DNA of 64,000 nucleotides from Planctomycetes bacterium B3_Pla. GTDB lineage: Bacteria > Planctomycetota > Phycisphaerae > Sedimentisphaerales > Anaerobacaceae. Numbering within the stretch: the stretch's first letter is position 1; every line of letters starts with the position of its first letter. The stretch covers positions 147,732 through 211,731 of the forward strand of contig NJBM01000009.1 of assembly GCA_005223045.1 (NCBI GenBank), read 5' to 3'. Under the pieces are notes generated by a model. It did no database searches. It was not told where the DNA came from and saw nothing but the letters and a program-made list of their open reading frames with translations. Position numbers and translations under genes: made by a program. This document shows positions 1-9,102 of this stretch, piece after piece.

Positions 1-1315
1 GCATGACCGTAATGAGATACTTGAAAAACTTAGTATTACGGGAATAATGGTCAAACGCTACACTCATTCCTATTGAGGAAAAAGCTATAGCGATACACAC
101 ACAAACAATTTTGCCACATATTTGGATATCGCAATCCCGGAATATCGGGATTTGCACAATGCAAAGCACGGAAATCAGAAGGCCCACGGAAGTTGTAAGA
201 CCACGTAGATAATCCTTAGCATCCACGCCGTACATGTAGTAAAGAAAGTCAGCTTGTCTAATCTGTAAAAGATCGGCTCGTTCGTTAACTGCAAACACCG
301 CAAAAACGACCAATATGAAGATATGATTGTTGCCGTCAGGATATTTGATCTGAAGTCCTAATGCAACAATCACACTCACTGTCACATAGAACAGCAATCT
401 CATGTGTGGCCCTCTAAACATGCGGAGCAACTCGATGCAAATCTGACCACCATACGAATTCGGCAAAATGCGAGAGATGAACTTCCGAAAAGGAACTGTA
501 AGAAACAGGTCTTTAGGTCGTGCAGGAATACTCAATGGTGGCCGCCTAACCAACTTCCATGATAACGCCGTCAATATTGTTGAAACCAACGCAACATGTA
601 AAACCGCCCAAAATCCTGTAACTGAAAATGCTGTATGTTGTGGAATCAGAGTACACGCCAACGAAATGATGCCGCTGGCCACCAACACAGGATCGGTAAG
701 GCAAATATCCGTTATACAACCGGTATACAGATTTCCACTTTTTAGGCTCCAGGCAAATCTACCCAAAAACAAAATCCCCCAAAGAGCCGGCGCCGATACC
801 AAGAATCGCTGTCCCCAGGCAAAACGCGAGGTAACCAATCCCAAAAACGCCTGAAGCGAGAGCACCCAAACAAAAGTTGCACCTATTAGCAACCATTTGA
901 CAGTCGCCCTTATTGTCCAAAGTTCAGTTCCTGCTCCACAAAGGCCGCAGATTAATAATATAATCCCAATTATTCCGACTGGAATCCCAACATAAGCATG
1001 TACGGCTAACAAGTGCATTGGTCTAATCGGCATATAACTCACAAAATTGTTCCATTTGCGATCTCGATTCAATCGTACTTGTTTGCTTAGTCCAATCCCA
1101 ACCCACGTTGCAAACATTAGGAGCAATAGAGGAACGATAGGCAAACCTTTTGCAATATATTGTTGCATACTACGGTAGGTGCTGAAACCTATCATAGCCG
1201 ACAATGGCCCGGCAAAAGCTACTAAAAAGATAAGACCGGGGTGACGATCAAACAAATCACTCTGCCGCCGAGCACTTAGTTTTCTCCTGAGTTGTACAAT
1301 TAAGGGCAATTTCAT
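1..1315 (-). CDS. Polytopic membrane protein, possibly ABC-2-type permease (partial, runs off left edge)
   Basis: An uninterrupted frame of 438 codons begins at the ATG at 1315 and is still open at the left edge, so the C-terminus is missing. An in-frame TGA lies just upstream of the ATG (about 1330), which fixes the start region. The product starts with a short basic segment and then has many hydrophobic stretches, for example FLVAFAGPLSAMIGF, IVPLLLLMFATWVGIGL, GIPVGIIGIILLICGLC, LLIGATFVWVLSLQAFLGLV and FILVVFAVFAV, separated by basic loops. This alternation suits an inner-membrane permease such as an ABC-2-type exporter subunit, but no family-defining motif was recognised and no ATPase gene is visible in the window. 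The coding assignment is firm; the function is open. Confidence 0.75.
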   Translation of the reverse strand, partial: MKLPLIVQLRRKLSARRQSDLFDRHPGLIFLVAFAGPLSAMIGFSTYRSMQQYIAKGLPIVPLLLLMFATWVGIGLSKQVRLNRDRKWNNFVSYMPIRPMHLLAVHAYVGIPVGIIGIILLICGLCGAGTELWTIRATVKWLLIGATFVWVLSLQAFLGLVTSRFAWGQRFLVSAPALWGILFLGRFAWSLKSGNLYTGCITDICLTDPVLVASGIISLACTLIPQHTAFSVTGFWAVLHVALVSTILTALSWKLVRRPPLSIPARPKDLFLTVPFRKFISRILPNSYGGQICIELLRMFRGPHMRLLFYVTVSVIVALGLQIKYPDGNNHIFILVVFAVFAVNERADLLQIRQADFLYYMYGVDAKDYLRGLTTSVGLLISVLCIVQIPIFRDCDIQICGKIVCVCIAIAFSSIGMSVAFDHYSRNTKFFKYLITVM

Positions 1316-1656
1316 TAACTTAGGTAAACCTCACAACATATCATCTGCAAATCCTGAACCGATAGGATGATAAGAGGTACGGATGGATAATTCAAGTCAT
1401 CACTCAATGACGACGGGTATCAATCGGTTCGGTTACTTTGTACCCCACATATTCCACTCTTTCGTCGAAGATTGCCTGGTAGCGGCCTTGTCTTCTCGGT
1501 GCGACAGTTTTTCAAACTGAGCCGGGACAAATGTTTTTGATTGGATCGAAGGCAATGCCGCTAATTCCGGCATTTCACAATCCGCATGGGCCGATCTTCC
1601 TGCATTTCCGTGCAAGCCGTAAGATTGTATTGGAAAGCCCCGCTTGAAAAAAGGCT
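1316..1656. other. Intergenic stretch between divergent genes
   Basis: About 340 bp between the minus-strand membrane-protein gene and the promoter of the DegP gene. A 60-codon minus-strand frame here has no ribosome-binding site and no recognisable content. I see no RNA gene or repeat. Confidence 0.5.
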
Positions 1657-1686
1657 TTGACGACCCGAACCTTCTTACGATAGAAT
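1657..1686 (+). promoter_or_regulatory. Sigma-70-type promoter for the DegP gene
   Basis: TTGACG at 1657-1662 and TAGAAT at 1681-1686 are 18 bp apart. The predicted transcript would start near 1693, about 80 nt before the AGGAG ribosome-binding site at 1761-1765. Confidence 0.6.
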
Positions 1687-1771
1687 CGTATTAGAATTGC
1701 TTGTTTGCAAATTTCGAATTGTTGGCATTTGTAGCCATCTTGCCAGAATAAGAACGAAAAAGGAGTATGAA

Positions 1772-3253
1772 ATGCAGATTGACAGTTTCAAACTTAATAA
1801 ACATTTGTTGCGTGGTCGTGTGGTTGCTACCTTTGTGTTACTGGTGTTTCTTGCTTTGCCGGCCTCCGTCTTTGCCGAGGAGCAGGAGAGCATTGTCGCC
1901 TTGCGGCAGATGGGCAAAGCCTTTACTTCTATCGCCGAAAATGCCTCGCCCGCCGTTGTCGCGATTACGGCAGAGAGAACCGCCACCCGGAGATACTCAG
2001 CACCGCGCGAATGGCCTTTTGGAGACCCGTTTGAAAACGATCCTTTCGAGTTTTTCCGCCGGCGCTCTCCTCGCCAGCGCTCGCCCCAGCAGCGGGGGCC
2101 GGCGGTGGCCCAGGGTTCGGGCTTTCTCGTTTCGGCTGACGGCTACATCTTCACAAACAATCACCTGGTCGGCGGAGCTGAGAAAGTCGAGGTCGAGCTT
2201 GGAGACGGCCGAAAATTTGACGCCAAAATTATCGGAGCAGACGAGGACACAGATGTCGCCGTTGTTAAAATCGACGCCAAGGAACTGCCTTACCTCGAAT
2301 TTGCTGACTCCGACGCCATCGAGGTCGGCGAATGGGTCCTTGCCATTGGCAATCCACTGACCTTCAGCCACACCGTCACCGCCGGCATCGTCAGCGCCAC
2401 GGGAAGAAGCAGTCTTGGTCTGGCCACTCTTGAAAACTTCATTCAAACCGATGCCGCGATAAATTTCGGCAATTCGGGCGGTCCTCTAATCAATCTTGAC
2501 GGAAAAGTCGTGGGGATGAACTCCGCTATTGTGGGTGCATCCGGCAATATTGGGATCGGTTTTGCAATACCGATAAACATGGCCAAGCACGCTTACGACC
2601 AGTTCCTCGAAGGTGGAACCGTCGAGTATGGCTTTCTCGGCGTTATGCCCGAGACTATGAGTCCGGATGACGCCCCGATTTTTGACCTGGAAGAAGGTAC
2701 CAGAGGCGTCGAGATTACGGAGGTTACCCCGGATTCCCCGGCCGACAAAGGGGGGGTAAAATACAATGACGTCATTCTTGAGCTTAACGGCGAGCCGGTG
2801 GAGTCAGCCGATACTTTCAGGAACCGAGTAGCCAGGCACAAACCCGGCTCTACCGTCGAGTTACTTGTGTGGCGCGATGGAAAACGAAAGACCCTCACTG
2901 TCAAACTCGGAAAGCGTCCTTCGCGGGCGGAACTTGACGGCGCCCTGCCTGAAGATACGGTGGAAGAGTTGGGTTTCGCCGTTCGCACCCTGACTGATGA
3001 GCTGGCCCAGCGTTACGGCTATGAAAACCAGACCGGAGTCATCGTCAGCGAGGTTGTGCCCGGCTCACAAGCTGCGCGAGCGGGCATCGTGCTCAGAGCG
3101 CTGATCAAGGAAGTCAATTTGCGCCAGGTCAAGAATACGAAAGAATTCAACGAAGCGATAAAAAAGGCGAAGAAAAGGGGACGCGCCCGACTGCTGGTAA
3201 AGCGAGGGCATTATCCTATGGTCTCAATAACTCTGAGGTTGTCACAAGAATAG
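1772..3253 (+). CDS. DegP/HtrA-type S1C serine protease, periplasmic, two PDZ domains
   Basis: A 493-residue envelope quality-control protease that degrades or refolds misfolded periplasmic proteins. The ATG at 1772 follows AGGAG with 6-nt spacing and gives a normal signal peptide (hydrophobic core VVATFVLLVFLALPASVFA, residues 17-35); an upstream TTG at 1697 would add a non-signal extension. The trypsin-fold domain carries His131 (TNNHLVG), Asp161 (DTDVAVVKI) and Ser235 in NFGNSGGPL. Two PDZ domains follow, one around residues 280-380 and a second, degenerate one at the C-terminus. A Pro/Arg/Gln-rich loop (about 75-110) precedes the catalytic domain. It is transcribed alone, with its own promoter and terminator. 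Members of this family with two PDZ domains are called DegP, DegQ or MucD; the exact subtype cannot be told here. Confidence 0.95.
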   Translation: MQIDSFKLNKHLLRGRVVATFVLLVFLALPASVFAEEQESIVALRQMGKAFTSIAENASPAVVAITAERTATRRYSAPREWPFGDPFENDPFEFFRRRSPRQRSPQQRGPAVAQGSGFLVSADGYIFTNNHLVGGAEKVEVELGDGRKFDAKIIGADEDTDVAVVKIDAKELPYLEFADSDAIEVGEWVLAIGNPLTFSHTVTAGIVSATGRSSLGLATLENFIQTDAAINFGNSGGPLINLDGKVVGMNSAIVGASGNIGIGFAIPINMAKHAYDQFLEGGTVEYGFLGVMPETMSPDDAPIFDLEEGTRGVEITEVTPDSPADKGGVKYNDVILELNGEPVESADTFRNRVARHKPGSTVELLVWRDGKRKTLTVKLGKRPSRAELDGALPEDTVEELGFAVRTLTDELAQRYGYENQTGVIVSEVVPGSQAARAGIVLRALIKEVNLRQVKNTKEFNEAIKKAKKRGRARLLVKRGHYPMVSITLRLSQE

Positions 3254-3288
3254 ACGGTTGTGCAGGACCGTTCTTCTTTAATAATTTG

Positions 3289-3312
3289 GCCCCGTCTTGA
3301 GCGGGGCTTTTC
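3289..3312 (+). terminator. Rho-independent terminator after the DegP gene
   Basis: GCCCCG (3289-3294) pairs with CGGGGC (3302-3307) and a T-rich run follows, 36 bp after the stop codon. Confidence 0.75.
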
Positions 3313-3329
3313 TGTTCTATTAGGTGCGT

Positions 3330-4103
3330 ATGGAAAGCAGACTCTTTAACCTATCGGGAAGAACGGCATTGGTTACCGGTGGAGGCCGGGGCATCGGTCT
3401 TGCGATTGCACGAGGTCTGGCCGAACACGGAGCCGACGTGGCGATTGTTGCCCGAACCAAAGAACAGCTTGAAGAAGCCGCCCGACAGATAGAAACCGAG
3501 ACCGGCAGAAAAGTGTGGATTTTTCAATTCGACCTTGCAAAGGTGGAGTTGTTAGAAGGCCTTTTCGAGAGCCTGATTGCTGAGACGGGCGGCATTGATA
3601 TTCTTGTAAACTGTGCCGGCGCGACCATTCGCGGAGCGGCCGAAGAGGTTGATCTAAAGACCTGGAATCAGGTCATAGAGATTAACCTGACTTCCGCATT
3701 TGTATTGTCGCAGGCGTTTTGCCGCCATCGAAAGAAGCAGGGCAAAGCCGGCAAGATAATCAATATCGGCTCATTGACCTGCCACGGCGCCCGGCCCACC
3801 ACGGCGGCGTACGCCAGCAGCAAGGGCGGCTTGCTCATGCTAACCAAGACACTGGCCGTCGAATGGGCCAAGTACAATATCAACGTAAACGCAATCGGCC
3901 CGGGCTATATCGCCACGGAACTCACCGAACCGCTGTGGACGGATGACGAATTCAACCGGTGGGTCCATTCGAAGACCCCGCTCGGCAGGTGGGGCCGGCC
4001 CGAGGACCTCGCAGGCACGGCGGTCCTGCTTGCCTCGAAGGCGGGCGATTTCATCACGGGCCAGATCATATACGTTGACGGCGGCTGGCTCGCACTGCTG
4101 TGA
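3330..4103 (+). CDS. Short-chain dehydrogenase/reductase (SDR)
   Basis: A classical SDR of 257 residues. The NAD(P)-binding glycine motif TGGGRGIG is at residues 16-23, NCAG at about 94-97, and the catalytic set is Asn119, Ser148, Tyr161 and Lys165 (YASSK). The C-terminus has the common family ending FITGQIIYVDGGW. The ATG at 3330 is chosen over a GTG two codons upstream because the preceding AGG is then correctly spaced. Overall it resembles gluconate 5-dehydrogenase or 3-oxoacyl-ACP reductase-like SDRs; the neighbouring isochorismatase-ThuA gene 35 bp downstream favours sugar or polyol metabolism over fatty-acid synthesis. Substrate unknown. Confidence 0.9.
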   Translation: MESRLFNLSGRTALVTGGGRGIGLAIARGLAEHGADVAIVARTKEQLEEAARQIETETGRKVWIFQFDLAKVELLEGLFESLIAETGGIDILVNCAGATIRGAAEEVDLKTWNQVIEINLTSAFVLSQAFCRHRKKQGKAGKIINIGSLTCHGARPTTAAYASSKGGLLMLTKTLAVEWAKYNINVNAIGPGYIATELTEPLWTDDEFNRWVHSKTPLGRWGRPEDLAGTAVLLASKAGDFITGQIIYVDGGWLALL

Positions 4104-4138
4104 TAATTCAGATTGCATCAGTTCGGAGGTAAGTTCAC

Positions 4139-5704
4139 ATGAGCATCGGCAAATCCACAGTCTCAGGCATAGTGTTTCTATTGGTATTCGCCTCAGTGCC
4201 GGCCCAGGCCGGAGAACTGGAGTTCGACGCTCGCAGCCGACAGCAGATACCAGGCGCATCCGGTCAGTACAGAGTTGTCAGCGAGAGGCTCACCTGGGCT
4301 CCTGCCGAGACCGCCATAATCATCTGTGACGTCTGGGACCGGCATTGGTGCAAAGGAGCGACCCTGCGCGGAGCCGAGCTTGCGCCGCGAATCAACGATG
4401 TCGCACGTAAAGCGCGCGAAATGGGCGCGCTGATAATTCACGCTCCAAGCGGCACGATGGATTCGTACAAGAACCACTCCGGGCGCAAGATCGCCCGCAG
4501 CGCACCGAAGGCGGCCAACCTGCCCGAGGACATCGCCCAATGGTGCAGATGGATCAATGCCGAGGAAGAAGCCGTCGGCTATCCAATCGACCATTCCGAC
4601 GGCGGCTGCGACTGCACACCCCAATGCAAACAGGGCAGCCCATGGCGCGGGCAGATCGGCACGATCGAGATCAGTGACAAAGATGCCGTCAGCGATTCGG
4701 GCGTCGAGATTTGGAACCTGCTCGAACATCGCGGCATCGACAACGTCATCATCATGGGCGTACATACGAACATGTGTGTGCTCGGCAGACCGTTCGGCCT
4801 GCGCAACATGGCGCGATTCGGCAAGAACGTGGTGCTCATGCGCGACCTGACCGATACGATGTACAACTCGCACATGCACCCGGTCGTCAACCATTTTACC
4901 GGCACAGATTTGGTGGTCGAGCACGTGGAGAAGTTCGTCTGCCCCACAATAACCTCGGCCGCTTTGACCGGCAAGCCGCGGTTCCGTTTCCGGAATGATA
5001 AACGTTCGCGCGTGGTTTTCATCTCGGCTGAGAGCGAGTACGGAGCCGCCGAGAGCCTGCCCGGTTTCGCGCACGAGCTGGAAACGAAGTACGGCTTATG
5101 CTGCGAGATACTTCAGGGCAGCACCGCCAAGAGCGGCAAAGACCGCAACTACATTCCCGGCATGGAGGCGCTGGCCGATGCCGATCTGGCTGTGCTGTTC
5201 GTGCGGCGAAGAGCGCTTCCGGCTGCGGATATGGCATACTTCCGCGAGTACATGGAGAGCGGCAAGCCGTTAATTGGATTGAGAACGGCCAGCCATGCGT
5301 TCGACACGCGCGGCAAAGCGCCGCAGGGCTACGCCGAGTGGCCTGATCTTGATCCCACTGTATTGGGCGGAAGATACCACGGTCATCACGGCAGCGGGCC
5401 TAAGTGTACTGTCACAACAGCCGACGGCGCCGAAGCTCATCCAATACTGGCTGGAGTGCAGGTTCCGTTCGCGAGCATCGGCTCGCTGTACGAAGTGCGC
5501 CCGCTGGGAAAATCGACAAAGCAACTACTGATCGGCACAATCCCCGGCAAGGCGTCCGAGCCGGTGGCCTGGACCAACAAGTACGGCAAGTCTCGCGTCT
5601 TCTACACGTCACTCGGTCATCCGGACGACTTCAAGAACGAGGACTTTCGCACTTTTCTGATCAACGCAGCATTCTGGGCGATGAATAAACCGCTGCCGAA
5701 GTAA
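4139..5704 (+). CDS. Secreted isochorismatase-fold hydrolase fused to a ThuA-like domain
   Basis: A 521-residue two-domain protein with a signal peptide (residues 1-24, ending PAQAG). The N-terminal half (about 50-270) is a cysteine-hydrolase/isochorismatase fold: Asp64 in IICDVWDRHW and the presumed nucleophile Cys213 in HTNMCVLGRPFG. The C-terminal half (about 283-521) is ThuA-like, the trehalose-utilisation family with a class I glutamine-amidotransferase-like fold, marked by GRYHGHHG and the ending NAAFWAMNKPLPK. ThuA-type proteins are linked to 3-keto-disaccharide metabolism. The start has a good GGAGG site, and the gene lies 35 bp after the SDR, so the two probably form one transcript. 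An exported oxidised-sugar or amide hydrolase is plausible; the substrate is unknown. Confidence 0.88.
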   Translation: MSIGKSTVSGIVFLLVFASVPAQAGELEFDARSRQQIPGASGQYRVVSERLTWAPAETAIIICDVWDRHWCKGATLRGAELAPRINDVARKAREMGALIIHAPSGTMDSYKNHSGRKIARSAPKAANLPEDIAQWCRWINAEEEAVGYPIDHSDGGCDCTPQCKQGSPWRGQIGTIEISDKDAVSDSGVEIWNLLEHRGIDNVIIMGVHTNMCVLGRPFGLRNMARFGKNVVLMRDLTDTMYNSHMHPVVNHFTGTDLVVEHVEKFVCPTITSAALTGKPRFRFRNDKRSRVVFISAESEYGAAESLPGFAHELETKYGLCCEILQGSTAKSGKDRNYIPGMEALADADLAVLFVRRRALPAADMAYFREYMESGKPLIGLRTASHAFDTRGKAPQGYAEWPDLDPTVLGGRYHGHHGSGPKCTVTTADGAEAHPILAGVQVPFASIGSLYEVRPLGKSTKQLLIGTIPGKASEPVAWTNKYGKSRVFYTSLGHPDDFKNEDFRTFLINAAFWAMNKPLPK

Positions 5705-5758
5705 CAAGATCATGCCATCAACTGACAGACCGTACAACAACGCCGCAGAAATATAAAC

Positions 5759-7588
5759 TCATAACCTGTTTAGCCTGGCTATCGCCCGGGCTATTCGGTC
5801 GCGCTGTGCTTCGATGGGAGCCGGGTCCTTAGTGAACGTGGTCATATCGCTTGTAATATCGCCGGGCACTTCGAGCAGGGCGGTGTATTCTTCTCGCAGT
5901 CCGGCGTTGATCTCGTTCTTTTTGGATTCGAGCAGTCTTTTCAGGGTGGCCAGGTATTCGTAGTCTTCGATGCCGTCCCGCAGCATTTCCCAGCGGATGC
6001 TGTCAACGGGCCCATCGAGCACAGGCCCGGATGGATGTGCGTCCGCGGCGGCTATGGGCGGATAGATGAATCGACCGTCGCCGTTGCCCCAGGGCCTCTT
6101 CTCGCCCTTGGGCGTGCTGTAGCCCGTGCGCCAGCCCATAGGGTCTTCGTAGGGATTCTGCGGATGCTCCGGGTCGGGAAACGCGGTGGGGCTTGTCCAG
6201 TAGTTCGTCTGCCAGACGAGGATCCCCTCGATATTACGCTGCCACGTCTGCCAGAGCCAAACCCGCAGTTCGGTGCCGGGATGATCGATGAATAATGTGC
6301 AATACGGCGCCTTTGGCCCGGTGCAGACGTACCACCAGAATTTCTCGCCGTGCTTGCGCCGCTCTTCGGATCGCTCTGGTTTGTACTGATTGGAAATGGC
6401 GCACCAGATGTCAGGCCCGCCGACGAGGTTCGGCTCGACCTGCTCGGTCAGCATACGGGTAATATCCGGAGCGGCAGCTTTGAGCTTCTCGAAACCGTTC
6501 ATAACAAACTCATAGTCCTTGGGGGCGGGCTCATCGAACCAATAGACAAAGGCCTCGTCGAGCCAGCCTTTTTCGCGAAGGTGCTCCTGGACTTGCCGGC
6601 AGTAGGCGTTGAAAGCCGCTTTGTAATGGGGCGTATCCTCGCTGTAGCCCAACAGCTCAGGCTCCCGGCGGGAATGGAAAGTGCCGCCGCCCAGGCCGGG
6701 GATGCGCAGGCGAAAGGAGTTGAAATGGTAGTGATCTATGCCTCGCCCCATCCCGGTATCCCAGGCCGTCCAGTCGAAGACCGGCTTGAGCTGATCGGGC
6801 GTGGTCGATGTAGTCACTTCGGGCCACGTGACTTTGAGATCGTCCAGCGGCGCCGGGTCGTAGGGTGATATGTGGTGGGCGCCGAAGCTGGCCCAGTATT
6901 TATCGAGCACCTGGCGTCTCTGCCCGGGATCGTTCAGCTTATGGTAGCGGAACACGTTGCCCGGCGAGAAGCCAAAAGCCGTCGTGCAAGTCATGCGGTC
7001 CGGCAAAATGAAGTCATAGACTTCCACGTGCAGCGCGACATCGGCGCTGTAGTTTTGCCCTCGAAGTCTGATACTGCCTTTGTAGATTCCTGCCGGAACG
7101 TCGCGCGGCGCCTTCACACGGATCCAGAACGGCTGATTCTTGTCCGCGTCCAGGTCGATAGGGCTTTTCAAAGGCGGCAGCGGGTCCGGCCACAGGCCCG
7201 GCGTCGAACTCTTGTCCGTCGGCCTCTCAACGTTGACATATCTTACCAAGAGAACTTCCACGTTTCCGGCGGGAATCGTCGCTCCGCCGGGGCCGGTCAA
7301 TTCTCCGGCACGGACTGTAAGTCCGGTCAGGGCGGACACCGGCCTGACCACTAACTGTGCCGCTTCGGCTTCGTTACGTGCGGTACGTATCGTGATGGCC
7401 CTGCTCTCTGCCGTGGGCAGAGGTTTGTCTGTGCCTATTTTCCATCCGGACGAAGCCCACCACAAGCCGACCTTGCCGGTCGAGCCGGCGAGCAGCTCGC
7501 CGTAGGATGAGTTCAAATAATCGCCGGTTTGAGCCGACACAACCTGGCCGGCCAGCAGCAAGACTAAATAGAGGATTCTTCTTACCAT
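5759..7588 (-). CDS. Secreted DUF4091 (GH123-like) glycosidase
   Basis: A 609-residue protein with an N-terminal signal peptide (ILYLVLLLAGQVVSAQ). A beta-sandwich region (about 45-190) precedes a TIM-barrel-like DUF4091 region. The segment FVYWFDEPAPKDYEFV (about residues 345-360) holds an acidic Asp-Glu pair that matches the catalytic region of the related GH123 beta-N-acetylgalactosaminidases. Aromatic-rich strands such as LVWQTNYWTSP follow, and the C-terminus has the typical WEMLRDGIEDYEYLATLKRLL helix region of this family. The ATG at 7588 follows AAGGTGA with suitable spacing. The gene stands alone, convergent with the isochorismatase-ThuA gene. Probable role: extracellular cleavage of amino-sugar-containing or plant/algal glycans; the substrate is inferred only. 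Confidence 0.85.
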   Translation of the reverse strand: MVRRILYLVLLLAGQVVSAQTGDYLNSSYGELLAGSTGKVGLWWASSGWKIGTDKPLPTAESRAITIRTARNEAEAAQLVVRPVSALTGLTVRAGELTGPGGATIPAGNVEVLLVRYVNVERPTDKSSTPGLWPDPLPPLKSPIDLDADKNQPFWIRVKAPRDVPAGIYKGSIRLRGQNYSADVALHVEVYDFILPDRMTCTTAFGFSPGNVFRYHKLNDPGQRRQVLDKYWASFGAHHISPYDPAPLDDLKVTWPEVTTSTTPDQLKPVFDWTAWDTGMGRGIDHYHFNSFRLRIPGLGGGTFHSRREPELLGYSEDTPHYKAAFNAYCRQVQEHLREKGWLDEAFVYWFDEPAPKDYEFVMNGFEKLKAAAPDITRMLTEQVEPNLVGGPDIWCAISNQYKPERSEERRKHGEKFWWYVCTGPKAPYCTLFIDHPGTELRVWLWQTWQRNIEGILVWQTNYWTSPTAFPDPEHPQNPYEDPMGWRTGYSTPKGEKRPWGNGDGRFIYPPIAAADAHPSGPVLDGPVDSIRWEMLRDGIEDYEYLATLKRLLESKKNEINAGLREEYTALLEVPGDITSDMTTFTKDPAPIEAQRDRIARAIARLNRL

Positions 7589-7711
7589 CGGACATCACCT
7601 TTCGCGCGCGTTCTCGATAAGCACTTCTTTGACAGCATTTGTCGCCAACTCTGGAATTCTCCACTACGAGCCGGAGCGCGTCAAGAGCTTCTTTGGTCCG
7701 GCCGTATTAAC

Positions 7712-7740
7712 TTGACGCCGAGCCTTGGAATGCTTAAAAT
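7712..7740 (+). promoter_or_regulatory. Sigma-70-type promoter for the Minf_1886-type gene
   Basis: TTGACG (7712-7717) and TAAAAT (7735-7740) are separated by 17 bp, about 58 bp before the start codon. Confidence 0.6.
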
Positions 7741-7798
7741 ACATGGAAGCTGATGTGGGTAGGACTTTTAAAGGATGGAGATCATTTGATTTTTGACA

Positions 7799-8152
7799 AT
7801 GAAGAAGAATCTTGAGCAGGTAGCTAAAGAAGACGGCCGATTTTGTGCCGCGGCGATCAAGTTTGTTTATGAGGGGCTTGGTTATACGGCGAAAAATGTC
7901 GCTTCCGAACCCAAGCACGTCAGCGGCCAGACGCTCTGCGAGGGTTTGAAAGAATTAGCCCTCGAAAAATGGGGCAGGTTGGCGCTGCTGGTCCTGAACA
8001 CGTGGGGCATCAAGACCACGAGCGATTTCGGAGATATAGTCTATCTTATGATCAGGCACGAATGGATGAGCGCACAGCCTAATGATTCGGTAGATGACTT
8101 CAATAATGTTTACGATTTCAAGACCGCATTCAAAGACCAGTTCAAGTTCTAA
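7799..8152 (+). CDS. Minf_1886-type conserved hypothetical protein
   Basis: A 117-residue soluble protein with conserved-looking segments DGRFCAAAIKFVYEGLGYT and FGDIVYLMIRHEWMS that I associate with the Minf_1886 family found in Planctomycetes and Verrucomicrobia; no biochemical role is known to me. An in-frame TGA at 7787 limits the start to the TTG at 7793 or the ATG at 7799. The ribosome-binding site (AAGGATGGAG near 7771-7780) is rather far from either. It is preceded by a good promoter and followed by a repeat-rich gap, so it is probably monocistronic. Confidence 0.75.
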   Translation: MKKNLEQVAKEDGRFCAAAIKFVYEGLGYTAKNVASEPKHVSGQTLCEGLKELALEKWGRLALLVLNTWGIKTTSDFGDIVYLMIRHEWMSAQPNDSVDDFNNVYDFKTAFKDQFKF

Positions 8153-8180
8153 ACAACCTGACATGAGGCCGGGTATTGTT

Positions 8181-8363
8181 GTCATTGCGAGGAGCGAAGC
8201 GACGCGGCAATCTCACATTACCATCTGCAATGCCACACATTGAGATTGCTTCCTCTTCGACTCCGCTCAGGGCTGAAGGCTTGTTTCACTCCTAAGAAAA
8301 TAGACTTCTCTTTGCAGCGTGGGGATTGAGATTGCCGCAGTCGCTACGCTCCTTCGCAATGAC
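8181..8363. repeat. Dispersed inverted-repeat element between genes
   Basis: Two related arms in opposite orientation: gtcattgcgaggagcgaagc and following bases at 8181-8215, and its imperfect inverse (tgagattgccgcag... cttcgcaatgac) at 8327-8363. The 110 bp between also contains a partial inverse copy. The whole 8153-8448 gap holds no convincing gene. Confidence 0.7.
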
Positions 8364-8448
8364 AGGAGTGGGTTGCTTTCTTCTCTATACATCCTGAGGA
8401 TCAGGTCAGGTGCTCGCAATGATGTTCATTGTCCCAGCTTTACAGAGC

Positions 8449-8928
8449 CTACTTCAATTCAAGCAAGAACGCCTGATCGCATCTGCTTGACAGGTGGTCT
8501 GCCTCGTATTCGGCAAAGCCATAGCTCTTGTACAAGGCAATCGCTTCTTTCAGGACCGAAGCGGTCTCCAGCACCATTTTCCTGAATCCCAGCCGTCTTG
8601 CTCTCAATAGTGCGTCGTCCAGCAGCAACTTGCCCAATCCTTTGCCTCTGTGTGAGCTGCTTAGATACATCTTGCGAAGTTCGCACGTCTGGTTCTCAAG
8701 CGGATAAAGCCCGTAAGCTCCGATTATCGAACCATTTTCTTCCTCCAGCACAAGAAACGTGCCGCCTCGGGCGAAGTAGGATTGCTCGATATCTTCGAGA
8801 TCGGCGTCGGTGGCCTGTGGGTCGGGCTTGAGGTTGTATTCCTTTAGAACGCCGTAAACCAGGCCGGCAACTTTCTCGCAATCTTTGTTGGTAGCAGGCC
8901 TCAATCTCGGCGTCGGCCGTCTTTTCAT
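8449..8928 (-). CDS. GNAT-family N-acetyltransferase
   Basis: A 159-residue GCN5-related acetyltransferase. The acetyl-CoA pyrophosphate-binding motif A is clear (SSHRGKGLGKLLL, residues about 91-103, pattern R-G-x-G-x-G), preceded by the beta4 strand CELRKMYLS and followed by the C-terminal motif ALYKSYGFAEYE. The N-terminus carries the usual R-P-A-T-x-x-D start (LRPATNKDCEKVAGL). The acceptor substrate cannot be inferred. No neighbour overlaps it; the nearest gene is 174 bp away. Confidence 0.9.
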   Translation of the reverse strand: MKRRPTPRLRPATNKDCEKVAGLVYGVLKEYNLKPDPQATDADLEDIEQSYFARGGTFLVLEEENGSIIGAYGLYPLENQTCELRKMYLSSSHRGKGLGKLLLDDALLRARRLGFRKMVLETASVLKEAIALYKSYGFAEYEADHLSSRCDQAFLLELK

Positions 8929-9025
8929 ACTGTCACTTAATTTCTAAAATGCACTTCCATAGTTCTCACTCGGAATTATCTACTATGGCACGCTGCGATA
9001 GTCAAGTCAGGAACATTACGCAGCG

Positions 9026-9064
9026 CAAAAACGAAATCCCCCGACACCAGGAATCAGGGGATTT
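9026..9064 (-). terminator. Terminator after the matrixin-like gene
   Basis: On the minus strand AAATCCCC pairs with GGGGGATTT across a 14-nt loop (9034-9064), followed by cgttttt. It lies 39 bp after the stop codon. Confidence 0.7.
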
Positions 9065-9102
9065 TGGTGTTTACTGTTTTTGAGTTTTTCCGTCCGGGAT
9101 GG

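Noticed and set aside
468-854. 128-codon plus-strand frame at the left end
   Set aside because: It is antisense to a continuous 438-codon membrane-protein frame on the minus strand and has no ribosome-binding site or protein-like composition.
7664-7918. 84-codon minus-strand frame
   Set aside because: It is antisense to the start of the Minf_1886-type gene and to its promoter, with no site for initiation.
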